A DNA stretch of 64,000 nucleotides from Corynebacterium faecale (GTDB lineage: Bacteria; Actinomycetota; Actinomycetes; Mycobacteriales; Mycobacteriaceae): positions 186,001-250,000 of the forward strand of contig NZ_CP047204.1 in the NCBI RefSeq assembly GCF_030408735.1. Direction: 5' to 3'. Under the pieces are notes generated by a model, which was given only the letters and a program-made list of their open reading frames with translations, did no database searches and had not been told where the DNA came from. Made by a program: the position numbers and the translations under genes. Positions 8,207-16,900 of this stretch are shown in pieces (position 1 is the first letter of the stretch; each line of letters opens with the position of its first letter).

Positions 8207-8440
8207 ATGGGAGACTTTTCCAACAAGGCTGAAAACGTAGGCGGCAAGATCAAGGAAGGCACCGGCGAGGCTGTGGGCAATGAGTCCCTTGCTGATGAGG
8301 GCCGTGCTGACCAGACCAAGGCCGACATCAAGGACGCCGTGAGCAACGCCGGCGACAAGGTCAAGGATGCAGCAAACAAGGTGCTGGGTTCCTTCCAGAA
8401 GGATGATCCGGACAAGGAGCACCCAGAGGCCGTCAACTAA
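8207..8440 (+). CDS. CsbD-like stress protein
   Basis: A 77-residue, highly charged protein with the CsbD family pattern: KAENVGGKIKEGTGEAVGN, then repeated Lys/Asp/Ala-rich amphipathic helices, and no Cys or Trp. CsbD proteins are general-stress-induced in Bacillus, but their function is unknown. The ATG at 8207 follows AGGAG by 9 nt. An in-frame ATG three codons earlier is too close to that ribosome-binding site. It is a single-gene unit between tadA and tRNA-Ser. Confidence 0.88.
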   Translation: MGDFSNKAENVGGKIKEGTGEAVGNESLADEGRADQTKADIKDAVSNAGDKVKDAANKVLGSFQKDDPDKEHPEAVN

Positions 8441-8507
8441 TTCCCCTTCCGGGGCTCTTTTAGACCAGATTTGTTCGACACGTCACCAAACCATTAAGCT
8501 GGTCTGC

Positions 8508-8595
8508 GGTGGCGTGTCCGAGCGGCCGAAGGTGATCGCCTCGAAAGCGATTGTTGGGTAATCCCCAACCGGGGGTTCAAATCCCCCCGCCACCG
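8508..8595 (+). tRNA. tRNA-Ser (anticodon CGA)
   Basis: Acceptor GGTGGCG/CGCCACC, anticodon loop CTCGAAA (CGA), long variable arm and T-arm GGTTCAAATCC. CCA follows in the genome at 8596-8598, unlike the tRNA-Ser(GCU) gene at 3412. Confidence 0.95.
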
Positions 8596-8599
8596 CCAA

Positions 8600-8643
8600 A
8601 AACCATCTACCGACTTGTCTTGTCGGTAGATGGTTTTATTTTT
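8600..8643 (+). terminator. Terminator after tRNA-Ser(CGA)
   Basis: AACCATCTACCGAC, 7-nt loop, GTCGGTAGATGGTT, then TTATTTTT. Confidence 0.9.
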
Positions 8644-8660
8644 CCTTGAGCAAAGGCGTG

Positions 8661-9287
8661 TTAGCTGCTGAGTGATGAACCACCACCTCCGCCGTTTCCG
8701 CCTCCGGGCAGGGTGGCGTCAACGAACCCGTCATCGGTGTTTACATACCGCGGTCTCCAGTTCATCTCTGATCCGGGGCGCTCGTTGCCGTTGGAATCGT
8801 AGAATACACCGTCGCAGATCTCATTGATGGTTTCCAGGGAAGGTCCGACGTACAGGGTATAAACATGGGGATCGCTGTGGAGATCTCCGGCCCTGAACCC
8901 GTGTCCAACAAATGGGATGTCCCCGGTGTTCGACTGCCTGGTGGTCTGCCCGGGTTCTGGAAGCGCGTCAAGGTTCATGATGAAGGTTGGGCTGATCGTT
9001 CCGGTCACGGTGGGGTGCATCGCATAACCGGGTCCCCATTCTTCCAGGGGGGTGTCCATGCCCGACGGGGTGAAGGATGAGAGATACCAGTCATGGGAGG
9101 CGAGGACGCCATCCTCATAGATTGGGTTGTAGGCCTCTATTTTACCGTCGGGTGCAAGACAGTAGATGGGCACGCCACCACCCCGGCCATTGTCCACTGA
9201 CGTAGCGGCGGGGAGAACGGCGAGGGAGAGGCCAGCTGTGGCGAGGGTGGCCATGGTGATGCGAAGGGTGTGAGAAAGATGGGACAT
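8661..9287 (-). CDS. Exported protein of unknown function, paralogue 1
   Basis: A 208-residue predicted secreted protein. A Sec signal is visible: the N-terminal segment contains Arg, then a hydrophobic core (about 10-28), then Ala-rich residues before SVDNG. The mature part has YCLAPDG near its start, SNTGDIPF in the middle, then YTLYVGPS and ICDGVFYDSNGNER, and ends in a Gly/Ser-rich tail. Two cysteines flank the domain and may form a disulfide. The next gene on the same strand is a paralogue sharing the same anchors. The ATG at 9287 follows AGGAGA. I do not recognise the family. Confidence 0.78.
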   Translation of the reverse strand: MSHLSHTLRITMATLATAGLSLAVLPAATSVDNGRGGGVPIYCLAPDGKIEAYNPIYEDGVLASHDWYLSSFTPSGMDTPLEEWGPGYAMHPTVTGTISPTFIMNLDALPEPGQTTRQSNTGDIPFVGHGFRAGDLHSDPHVYTLYVGPSLETINEICDGVFYDSNGNERPGSEMNWRPRYVNTDDGFVDATLPGGGNGGGGGSSLSS

Positions 9288-9394
9288 GAAGTCTCCTAGG
9301 GGCGGGGTCGTGCATGGGCTTGATCGATAATCAGTTGTGATATAAATCATAAGTTGGCCCAAATGTTTTGTCTAGAGAACTAATGTTCGCCCGC

Positions 9395-10006
9395 TCAGTG
9401 GCTCAGTGGCAATCTGGACCAGTCGATCTCGGTAGTGGGATCATTGAATTGATAACCGGGGGTCCAGTAGATCTCCTCGGCTTCGCGCTCTGAGCCGAGG
9501 GCGTCGTAGAAGGTTCCTTCGCAGCGGTCGTGGATGATCGTGGTTGATGGGCCGATGTACATGTAGAACGCAGGCGCGTCGGCCTGGGTGTAGAGGTTGT
9601 TTTCATTGCGGAAGCTAATGCCCGCGAACCTGATATCACCGGTATTTGAGTCCTCGGTGGTGGTGCCGGTGAATCCCCGTGCGTCAAAGGTCAGGCTCTG
9701 TGTTTCGGTCATCTCGCCGAATCCACTCGGATGAATCCCAAAATTCTCGCCCTCCCGGTAAGCGAGGAAATCACTCACATCAATTGAGGGATCGGAATGG
9801 AGGCCGACGTGCCAGTGCGGGATGTTCGTTGTGGGATCAGCGTTGAAGGTGGCCGGCGGGGAGATGATGCCATCAGGCGCCAGGCAGTAGGTGGGCGAAC
9901 CTGATTCCATGGCAGGTGCTGCCGTGGCGAGTGTGGGAGAAGCGGTGGCACAGAGGGTAGCCAGGGCGATGATGACGGGAACGGCGCTTCGGGTAGGGGC
10001 TGGCAT
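9395..10006 (-). CDS. Exported protein of unknown function, paralogue 2
   Basis: A 203-residue secreted protein with a signal peptide (hydrophobic core VIIALATLCATA, Ala-rich cleavage region ending near residue 30). It shares anchors with its downstream neighbour: YCLAPDGIIS, EDSNTGDIRFAG, FYMYIGPS and RCEGTFYDALGSER, with both cysteines conserved. The order of motifs is the same, so the pair comes from a tandem duplication that has diverged widely. The 107 bp between them holds no clear terminator, and co-transcription is plausible. The function is unknown. Confidence 0.78.
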   Translation of the reverse strand: MPAPTRSAVPVIIALATLCATASPTLATAAPAMESGSPTYCLAPDGIISPPATFNADPTTNIPHWHVGLHSDPSIDVSDFLAYREGENFGIHPSGFGEMTETQSLTFDARGFTGTTTEDSNTGDIRFAGISFRNENNLYTQADAPAFYMYIGPSTTIIHDRCEGTFYDALGSEREAEEIYWTPGYQFNDPTTEIDWSRLPLSH

Positions 10007-10375
10007 GGAATTTCCTCAGATCCGAGACGGGAATCATATTGAGACGCAGATCATAAACTTTCCTTAACTGAAGTGTACGGTGCGTGGTAGGTGATTGGGA
10101 AGGTTTTGAAGAGCTGAAAATAGGCTCTGAGCAGCTGTTTTTATATCCTCATATATTATTTTCGGGGCCTGGAATCTCGTTGGCGGTGATTCCGTGCGAC
10201 ATAATCCCGGGGAGCGCAGTGCGGTTTGCAGTGTGATTGGTGCCGGGCGCGGTCGAGAGCAGTCGTACCTTGTCCGGGTTCCACGATTCCTCTGAGCGGT
10301 TCTCCTATTCGTGCCTTCCGCAGGTAAGTTGGGGAGGGTATTTGACTTCAGGACGGTTAGAGGAGAAACTCCCCG
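10007..10375. other. Intergenic region between divergent genes
   Basis: 369 bp separating the exported-protein pair (minus) from the MmpL gene (plus), so it must hold both promoters. The AT-rich part at about 10130-10170 (TTTTTATATCC, ATATATTATTTTC) is the likeliest core. No reading frame, RNA or strong hairpin was recognised. Confidence 0.6.
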
Positions 10376-12784
10376 GTGGCAAAGCTGCTCTTCAGGTTGG
10401 GCCGATGGTCCTATAACCGCAAGTGGATCGTGATTTCTGCCTGGTTACTCATCCTGGCCATCGTCGCGGGACTCGCGCTTTCACTGCAGCGTGGATTTAC
10501 CGATACCTTCACCATTGATAACACTCCCTCCATCGATGCCACCGAGTCATTGGTGGAGAACTTCCCGGATCAGCCGAACCCGGTCACAGCCGCAGGTATC
10601 AATGTGGTCTTCCAGGCACCGGAGGGCATGACGCTGGAACACCCCGAGATGATGTTGGCGGTGGATTCCGTCGTTGAGACCCTGGAGGCCAACCTCGGTG
10701 ATGAGATGACCGGAACTGACCGTTTCGGTAACCCGGCAGTGGTGTCGCCGGCCCTGGAGCAGCAGATCGTGGAGCAGATGACCGGCATGGGGCTGCCGGA
10801 GGAATCGGCCATCGAGGACGCCGCCAATCTCCGGATGCTCAGCGATGACGCCACCATCGGCTACACCACCTTCAACGTGGATGTGCCGGGCCCGGAGTAT
10901 GTCACCTCCGAGCACCGTGATGCCATCAATGATGCCCTGGATAAGGGCCGTGACCTGGGCGTCCGCGTTGAGGCCGGTGGCGCGGGATTCGGTGATCCGA
11001 TCCAGATTGAAACCACCAGTGAGATCATCGGCATCGGTATCGCCTTCCTTGTTCTTATCTTCACCTTCGGATCCCTCGTGGCTGCCGGTCTGCCGTTGAT
11101 CACCGCGGTGATCGGCGTCGGCATCGGTGCGCTTTCCATTGTCCTGGCCACCACTTTCATGGATTTGAATAACATCACCCCGGTGTTGGCCGTGATGATC
11201 GGTCTGGCGGTGGGTATCGATTACGCCCTGTTCATCCTGTCCCGTTACCGCGCCGAATATAAACGGATGCCCCGTGCCGAGGCCGCCGGTATGGCGGTGG
11301 GCACCGCTGGTTCCGCCGTGGTGTTCGCCGGCGCCACTGTGATCATCGCGCTGGTTGCACTCGCAATCGCTGATATCGGCTTCCTCACCGTCATGGGTAT
11401 CTCCGCCGCGTTCACCGTCTTGATGGCGGTGCTCATCGCGATCACCTTCATCCCGGCGCTGCTGGGTGTGCTGGGTGGTCGTGCGTTCAAGGGCAAGATC
11501 CCCGGGATCGCGGGCAACCCGACGCCGAAACAGACCTGGGAACAGGCGCTGAGCCGTCGTTCGAAGGGACGCACCTGGGTGACCTTTGTGCAGAAGGTTC
11601 CCGGTCTGGTGGTGGCCGTGGTGGTTCTGGGCCTGGGAGCCCTGTCCATTCCGGTCATCAACCTTGAGCTGGCGCTGCCCTCGGATTCCACGTCTAATAT
11701 CGACACCACCCAACGCCAGTCCGCGGAGCTCATGGCGGAGGGCTTCGGGGCAGGTGTGAATGCGCCATTCCTGGTGGTGGTGGATGCGAATGAGGTCAAC
11801 GCCGATGCGCTTGCATTGCAACCGCTCATCAGCGTCCAGGACACCGGTGAGCCCGGCTTTGACCGCGAGGCGGCCGCCCGCTTTGCGACGTTCCTGTACG
11901 TCACCCAGACCTATGATTCCAACCTGGATGTCAAGAACGCCCAGATCATCGGTGTGAACAATGACAGCACCGCAGCCCAGGTTCTGGTGACCCCCTTCAC
12001 GGGACCTGCTGATCCCGCCACCACTGATCTGCTCCATGTCCTGCGCACCCAGGAAACCCAGATGGAGGACGCCACCGGGGTGGAACTGGGCACCACGGGA
12101 CTCACCGCGGTGCAGCAGGACATCACCGAACAGCTGGAGGGGGCCATGCCTTTGTACCTGGCTGTGGTGGTGGGTCTGGCGATCTTCCTGCTGATACTGG
12201 TGTTCCGCTCAATCATGGTTCCGTTGGTCGCGGGACTCGGCTTCCTCCTGTCCGTCGGCGCGGCCTTCGGCGTAACTGTGCTGTTCTGGCAGGAGGGACT
12301 GTGGGATATCGTCAACACCCCGGGCCCGTTGATCTCCTTCATGCCGATCTTCCTCATCGGTGTCACCTTCGGCCTCGCCATGGACTACCAGGTCTTCCTG
12401 GTCACCCGCATGCGCGAGCACTACTCCCACCATGACGGCAAGGGGATCGCAGGGTCTAAGTACAGCCCGGTGGATCAATCGGTCATTGAGGGTTATACGC
12501 AGGGTTCCCGTGTGGTCACCGCCGCGGCGTTGATCATGATCGCGGTCTTCGCGGCGTTCATCGATCAGCCCCTGCCCTTCATCAAGGTCTTCGGCTTCGC
12601 GCTGGGTGTGGGCGTGTTCTTCGATGCCTTCTTTGTCCGCATGGGTCTGGTTCCCGCCTCCATGTTCCTCATGGGCCGGGCCACCTGGTGGATGCCCCGC
12701 TGGTTGGACAGAATCCTGCCCAGTCTTGACGTGGAGGGTTCCGCCCTGGAAAAGGAATGGGAGCGCAGCCAGGTCAGGCAGTAG
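10376..12784 (+). CDS. MmpL/RND-family lipid exporter (CmpL-like)
   Basis: An 802-residue transporter with the MMPL layout: one N-terminal membrane helix, a large extracytoplasmic loop, then two clusters of membrane helices separated by a second loop. Each cluster carries the family's Asp-Tyr pair (VGIDYALF near residue 285 and LAMDYQVF near residue 670), the proton-relay residues. In corynebacteria such proteins carry trehalose monomycolate or related lipids across the membrane; the member at a similar locus in C. glutamicum is, I believe, CmpL1, but the name is not certain. The GTG start follows AGGAGA by 10 nt. Only 11 bp separate it from tgt, suggesting read-through. Confidence 0.88.
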   Translation: MAKLLFRLGRWSYNRKWIVISAWLLILAIVAGLALSLQRGFTDTFTIDNTPSIDATESLVENFPDQPNPVTAAGINVVFQAPEGMTLEHPEMMLAVDSVVETLEANLGDEMTGTDRFGNPAVVSPALEQQIVEQMTGMGLPEESAIEDAANLRMLSDDATIGYTTFNVDVPGPEYVTSEHRDAINDALDKGRDLGVRVEAGGAGFGDPIQIETTSEIIGIGIAFLVLIFTFGSLVAAGLPLITAVIGVGIGALSIVLATTFMDLNNITPVLAVMIGLAVGIDYALFILSRYRAEYKRMPRAEAAGMAVGTAGSAVVFAGATVIIALVALAIADIGFLTVMGISAAFTVLMAVLIAITFIPALLGVLGGRAFKGKIPGIAGNPTPKQTWEQALSRRSKGRTWVTFVQKVPGLVVAVVVLGLGALSIPVINLELALPSDSTSNIDTTQRQSAELMAEGFGAGVNAPFLVVVDANEVNADALALQPLISVQDTGEPGFDREAAARFATFLYVTQTYDSNLDVKNAQIIGVNNDSTAAQVLVTPFTGPADPATTDLLHVLRTQETQMEDATGVELGTTGLTAVQQDITEQLEGAMPLYLAVVVGLAIFLLILVFRSIMVPLVAGLGFLLSVGAAFGVTVLFWQEGLWDIVNTPGPLISFMPIFLIGVTFGLAMDYQVFLVTRMREHYSHHDGKGIAGSKYSPVDQSVIEGYTQGSRVVTAAALIMIAVFAAFIDQPLPFIKVFGFALGVGVFFDAFFVRMGLVPASMFLMGRATWWMPRWLDRILPSLDVEGSALEKEWERSQVRQ

Positions 12785-12795
12785 AGTGGTCAACC

Positions 12796-14061
12796 ATGTC
12801 TGCGGAAAAACCTGATCTCTCGTTCACGCTCCACACCAAGCTTGACGACGACACTCCCGGCAAGCACGGTCGCACCGGAACCATCCATACCCCCCACGGC
12901 GACATCAGAACCCCGGCTTTCATCCCGGTGGCCACCAAGGCGACCGTGAAAACCCTGACCCCGGAGCAGATCCGTGAAACCGGTGCACAGGCCATCCTGT
13001 CCAACGCGTACCACCTGTATCTGCAGCCGGGCTCCGATATCGTCGATGAAGCAGGGGGCGTCTCAACATTCGAGAACTGGCACGGTCCCACCTATACCGA
13101 CTCCGGTGGATTCCAGGTGATGAGTCTGGGTTCCGGGTTCAAGAAGGTGCTGGCGATGGACACCGCCAACCTCACCCGTGAGGACATCAAGGCCGCGAAG
13201 AAGGAACGCATGGCCCATGTGGATGAGGACGGCGTTGATTTCAAGTCCTTCATCGACGGCTCCAAGCACCGCTTCACCCCGGAAGTCAGCATGCAGATCC
13301 AGCACCAGCTGGGTGCCGATATCATCTTCGCCTTCGATGAACTCACCACGCTCATCGACACCTATGACTACCAGGTTGAATCCGTTGAGCGCACCCGTCG
13401 TTGGGCACAGAGGTGTCTGCTGGAACATGAACGTCTGACACAGGAGCGCGTCGATAAGCCTCTGCAGTCGCTCTGGGGCGTCGTGCAGGGCGCCCAATAT
13501 GAAGATCTGCGCAGAAATGCTGTCCACGGTCTGCTGGAGCTCGACCGCCGCGCGGTCGACGAGGGCCGTCGCGGTTTCGGCGGTTTCGGTATCGGCGGTG
13601 CTCTGGAGAAGGAGAACCTGGGCACCATCGTGGGCTGGGTCTGTGATGAACTGCCCGATGAAAAGCCTCGTCATCTCCTGGGGATTTCCGAGCCGGATGA
13701 CCTCTTCGTGGCGGTTGAGGCAGGTGCGGACACCTTCGACTGCGTCGCACCGACCCGCTTGGGGCGACGAGGTGGCGTGTACACCCTGGATGGGCGCCTC
13801 AACCTGGTCAGCTCCCGCTTCAAGCGTGACTTCCGCCCCATTGATGAAGAGGTGGGCGGTTATGTCAGCCAGAACTACACCCGCGCCTATATCCAGCACC
13901 TGCTCAAGGCGAAGGAATTCCTGGCCGGGACCCTGTGCACCATGCACAACCTTCACTTCATGATCAAGCTTGTCGACGACATCCGTGCCTCCATCGACAA
14001 TGGCACCTACTACGAGTTCAAGGAAGAATTCCTGGGAAGGTACTACGCCAACAAGAAATAG
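12796..14061 (+). CDS. tgt: tRNA-guanine transglycosylase, divergent, zinc cysteines missing
   Basis: TIM-barrel enzyme of the TGT family, which exchanges guanine-34 of GUN tRNAs for preQ1 or queuine; 421 residues. DSGGFQ is present with its catalytic Asp at 102, and the nucleophile sits in FDCVAPTR (D315). Three things are unusual. The zinc triad before YTRAYI is gone: the positions expected to be Cys are V353, G355 and S358, although the later HN motif remains. The base-contact motif DECT reads DELT (L183). The GGLAVGE segment reads GGALEKE (from 267). There is also a charged insertion at about 130-155. ATG 12796 was chosen over an upstream in-frame start inside the preceding gene. It is probably expressed with the MmpL gene. 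Confidence 0.85.
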   Translation: MSAEKPDLSFTLHTKLDDDTPGKHGRTGTIHTPHGDIRTPAFIPVATKATVKTLTPEQIRETGAQAILSNAYHLYLQPGSDIVDEAGGVSTFENWHGPTYTDSGGFQVMSLGSGFKKVLAMDTANLTREDIKAAKKERMAHVDEDGVDFKSFIDGSKHRFTPEVSMQIQHQLGADIIFAFDELTTLIDTYDYQVESVERTRRWAQRCLLEHERLTQERVDKPLQSLWGVVQGAQYEDLRRNAVHGLLELDRRAVDEGRRGFGGFGIGGALEKENLGTIVGWVCDELPDEKPRHLLGISEPDDLFVAVEAGADTFDCVAPTRLGRRGGVYTLDGRLNLVSSRFKRDFRPIDEEVGGYVSQNYTRAYIQHLLKAKEFLAGTLCTMHNLHFMIKLVDDIRASIDNGTYYEFKEEFLGRYYANKK

Positions 14062-14106
14062 AGTCGGTGCACGGCTGGCACAACAGGAAAAGTATCCTGT
14101 AAATCC

Positions 14107-14880
14107 ATGAGCGCTGATTCCTATTTCCTCCGCACCGGCCCCACCACCTTCCAACCCACCCCCCTGACTGAAGGTGCCTGGTCCCGGGAGGATTATCACT
14201 TCAGTGCGCTGGCTGGCCTGATGGTCCATGTCCTGGAAGAAAACCGCGGGAAAAGCCCCCTGCAGTTGGCGCAGCTCTCCTTCGATATCCTGGGCCGCCT
14301 GCCTTTTGCTGAGGTGGATATCAGGGTTGAGGTTCTACGTCCGGGGCGGACCATTGAACTGGTGGAGGCGGTGGCCACCATCGCGGGCAGAAGCGCGATC
14401 AGGGTGCGTGCCTGGTATCTGCTGGCCACTGATACGGAAGCAGAAGCCGGAACCCCCGCCACACCTCTCAAGGCACCGCAGGACTGCCCACCCCGGGACA
14501 TCACCACGATATGGGGCGGTGGCTTCATGGAACAGTTGGAGGCCCGCGAGGCTGTTCCGGCAACCATTGGCCGGGGAGCCACCTGGCTCACCTCACCCAC
14601 CAGTCTGGTTGCAGATGAGCCACAGATTCCGGTGGCCCAGTACTGCGCCTTGATTGATGTGTCCAATGGGATGGCGGTGCGTCAGGAGCCAGGGAAGTGG
14701 GCTTTCCCGAATGTGGATCTGACCGTGCATTTCTTCCGCCAGCCGGAAGGGGAGTGGGTGGGTATGGATACCAGCGTGGACTGGGGAGCCACCGGCATGG
14801 GCATCACCAGCACAGTGCTCCATGACATCCACGGGCCGGTGGGACGTGCGCTGCAGAGCGTGACACTCCGAAAGCTTTAA
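14107..14880 (+). CDS. Acyl-CoA thioesterase-like (double hot-dog) protein
   Basis: A 257-residue cytosolic protein resembling the TesB/4HBT_3 thioesterase-like family. The N-terminal hot-dog contains FSALAGLMVHVLEE and a DIRVEVLRPGR strand typical of the fold. The C-terminal one contains the PNVDLTVHFF and WVGMDTSVDWG strands. The usual family ending, a strand with LHD and GPVGRALQS, is present. It starts 45 bp after tgt on the same strand. Its stop overlaps that of the convergent yhhQ-like gene. Substrate unknown; a link to fatty acid or mycolate metabolism (MmpL gene two genes upstream) is more natural than one to tRNA modification. Confidence 0.75.
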   Translation: MSADSYFLRTGPTTFQPTPLTEGAWSREDYHFSALAGLMVHVLEENRGKSPLQLAQLSFDILGRLPFAEVDIRVEVLRPGRTIELVEAVATIAGRSAIRVRAWYLLATDTEAEAGTPATPLKAPQDCPPRDITTIWGGGFMEQLEAREAVPATIGRGATWLTSPTSLVADEPQIPVAQYCALIDVSNGMAVRQEPGKWAFPNVDLTVHFFRQPEGEWVGMDTSVDWGATGMGITSTVLHDIHGPVGRALQSVTLRKL

Positions 14881-15608
14881 ACGCCTGCGCCATAACCTTC
14901 CCGGCGCTTAACCCAGCCGATGACCAGGTAGGTCAGGGGCAGCATGACGATCTCAATGAGGGTCTTCCACAGGAAACCCACCAGGACGTAGTTGAAGAAA
15001 TCAGAGCCGGTGGTGATGCCGATGACCGGTGCTGCGATCGCACAGAAGAGCAGGGTATCGCCCAGTTCACCGACCACGGTGGAACCGAGAAGACGCGCCC
15101 ACAGGGATTTCTCACCCGTGCGTTTCTTGATGGCCACCAGCACATAGGCGTTGAGCAGCTGGCCCACCATATAACCGGCCAATGATGCCAATACGATCTG
15201 GGGCACCAGGCCCAGTGTGGCCTCGAAGGATTCCTGTCCCTCCCAGAAACTGGCAGCAGGCAACCAGATGGCGATATAGAAGGAGATGACGGCCACGATG
15301 GTGACCACGAAACCAGTGATGATGGCACGGCGGGTGGGACGCAGGCCGTAGCATTCAGCCAGCACATCACCGAGGATATAGGCGGCGGGGAAGAGGAAGA
15401 AGGCACCATCGGTGATCAGTGGTCCCAGTTCCACACCCTTGGATGCAGTTATGTTGGAAATCAGGAAGATTGCGGTGAACAGGGCCACAAGCACGGGGTA
15501 CATGCTGGCCTGTAACGGAATGAACTGAGCTTTGCCGGACGCGGTGGCACTTGTAGTAGTACCGGCCACGCCCTGCCCAGACGTTGATGTGGTGTTGTCA
15601 TTTTTCAC
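14877..15608 (-). CDS. yhhQ: Queuosine precursor transporter, YhhQ/VUT family
   Basis: A 243-residue membrane protein with six or so helices and the YhhQ signature: ITDGAFFLFPAAYILGDVLA, then a Glu-Cys-Tyr-Gly turn. YhhQ family proteins import preQ0, preQ1 or queuine. The presence of tgt upstream and GluQRS downstream in the same 6.5 kb supports that role. The start was set at a GTG at 15608 because AAGGTGG lies 5 nt before it. An ATG at 15668 in the same frame would add 20 residues with no ribosome-binding site, so the true start is uncertain. The first 30 residues (Ser/Thr/Gly rich) are cytosolic. Upstream lie three evenly spaced TTTCAT repeats. Confidence 0.82.
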   Translation of the reverse strand: MKNDNTTSTSGQGVAGTTTSATASGKAQFIPLQASMYPVLVALFTAIFLISNITASKGVELGPLITDGAFFLFPAAYILGDVLAECYGLRPTRRAIITGFVVTIVAVISFYIAIWLPAASFWEGQESFEATLGLVPQIVLASLAGYMVGQLLNAYVLVAIKKRTGEKSLWARLLGSTVVGELGDTLLFCAIAAPVIGITTGSDFFNYVLVGFLWKTLIEIVMLPLTYLVIGWVKRREGYGAGV

Positions 15609-15662
15609 GTTCACCACCTTAAACCCGCCGGTGGCACAGAGAGAATTCATAGATGAAAAATC

Positions 15663-15690
15663 TTTCATGATTGTTTCATGGTGGTTTCAT
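15663..15690. promoter_or_regulatory. Three TTTCAT direct repeats at exact 11-bp spacing, possible operator
   Basis: TTTCATG begins at 15663 and 15674 and TTTCAT at 15685; a reversed copy (GATGAAAA) lies at 15652-15659. They sit between the divergent yhhQ-like and P-loop genes. The spacing of about one helical turn puts all sites on one face of the DNA, which suits cooperative repressor binding. No regulator gene is adjacent. If yhhQ used the upstream ATG at 15668, part of this would be coding. Confidence 0.45.
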
Positions 15691-15753
15691 CGGCCCGGAT
15701 TTAACTAGGTGGTGTCAGCAAGGAAGACACCCTCCCGCCGAAAGGTTTGCACC

Positions 15754-16899
15754 ATGACCACCACCCTGGATTTCACCACCTTCCATCCCCAGATCTCAAC
15801 CATGGTTCCCGAGAAGCTCCCCGCAATCGCCGCCACCGGGCCGCGCCGGGAGGCACCACTGCCAGCGCGCATCCAGGCCAGCTACACCGCCCGCTTTGTT
15901 GCTTCCGCCGTTGCGCAGCACCCACAGGATTTCCACCTGATCGCTGGCGGGGACCTCACCCCGGCCCCTGGTGATGTGGTGATCGCACGCATCAGCCACA
16001 TCAGTAACCACAAGCGCGTGGAAACCCCGGCGTCCCGCAAGGCAGTGCTTTTCGACGGCGCCCTGGTCATGCTCGCCTATGGACACCGCTATGCAGCCGA
16101 TCAGTTCCTGGCCCATGTTCCCGACAACCTGGACCACTGCCACCTGGTAGCTGCCGGAGGCATCGCCGGGGTGGTCACCGAACTGCATGACCGCATGGAA
16201 GAACCCACCGAGATCGAACCACTCGGCCTGCTGGCCACAACTGATGGGGTGGTCAATGTCCGTGACTTCGCAGCCTTCGACAACCCCCTGGCTGTGGCGG
16301 CCCCAAAGCAGCGCCCCAAGGTCATCGCCGTGCTGGGCACCTCCATGAACTCGGGCAAATCCACCACCCTGGCCTGCCTGGTCAACGGTCTCACCGCAGC
16401 CGGACAACAGGTTGCGGCAGGTAAGATCACCGGCACCGGTGCCGGAAATGACCGCATGCTCTATCACGATGCCGGCGCACACCGCGTGGTGGACTTCACC
16501 GATTTCGGATACCCCACCACTTTCAAGATGAACTTTGCTGAAATCCGCGCACTCACCGTCAACATGATCAACACCCTGTCTGCCGGTTCCGACACCGTCA
16601 TCGTGGAGATCGCCGATGGCATCTACCAGGGTGAAACCGCCCGCCTGCTCCGCGATGAACTTTTCCAGGAGTGCGTGGACTCCGTGGTCTTCTCCGCCGT
16701 GGACGCACTCGGTGCCAAGGCCGGTGCGGAGGAACTGATCAAGGCCGGCCTGAAGGTCTCAGCCGCCGCCGGTGTCATGACAGCCTCCCCACTGGCCACC
16801 GCTGAAGCTGCTGGAGTACTGGAGTCACTGGGGGTACCGGTGATCTCCACCTTCGCACTGACGGAACCTGAGGTGGCCACCGGGGTTGTGGAGTTCTAA
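15754..16899 (+). CDS. P-loop NTPase of unassigned family
   Basis: A 381-residue soluble protein with a Walker A motif GTSMNSGKST at about 195-204. A C-terminal Rossmann-like NTPase half follows, with DTVIVEIADGI as a likely Walker B strand near residue 290. The first 190 residues form a separate domain with no recognised motif. The P-loop style resembles the MobB/CobQ/DUF1611 group rather than kinases or GTPases. It starts after a GAAAGG ribosome-binding site. It is followed two bases after its stop by the ABC-like gene and then by GluQRS, so three genes form one operon. Its link to tRNA modification is by context only; I do not know its substrate. Confidence 0.7.
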   Translation: MTTTLDFTTFHPQISTMVPEKLPAIAATGPRREAPLPARIQASYTARFVASAVAQHPQDFHLIAGGDLTPAPGDVVIARISHISNHKRVETPASRKAVLFDGALVMLAYGHRYAADQFLAHVPDNLDHCHLVAAGGIAGVVTELHDRMEEPTEIEPLGLLATTDGVVNVRDFAAFDNPLAVAAPKQRPKVIAVLGTSMNSGKSTTLACLVNGLTAAGQQVAAGKITGTGAGNDRMLYHDAGAHRVVDFTDFGYPTTFKMNFAEIRALTVNMINTLSAGSDTVIVEIADGIYQGETARLLRDELFQECVDSVVFSAVDALGAKAGAEELIKAGLKVSAAAGVMTASPLATAEAAGVLESLGVPVISTFALTEPEVATGVVEF

Positions 16900-16900
16900 A

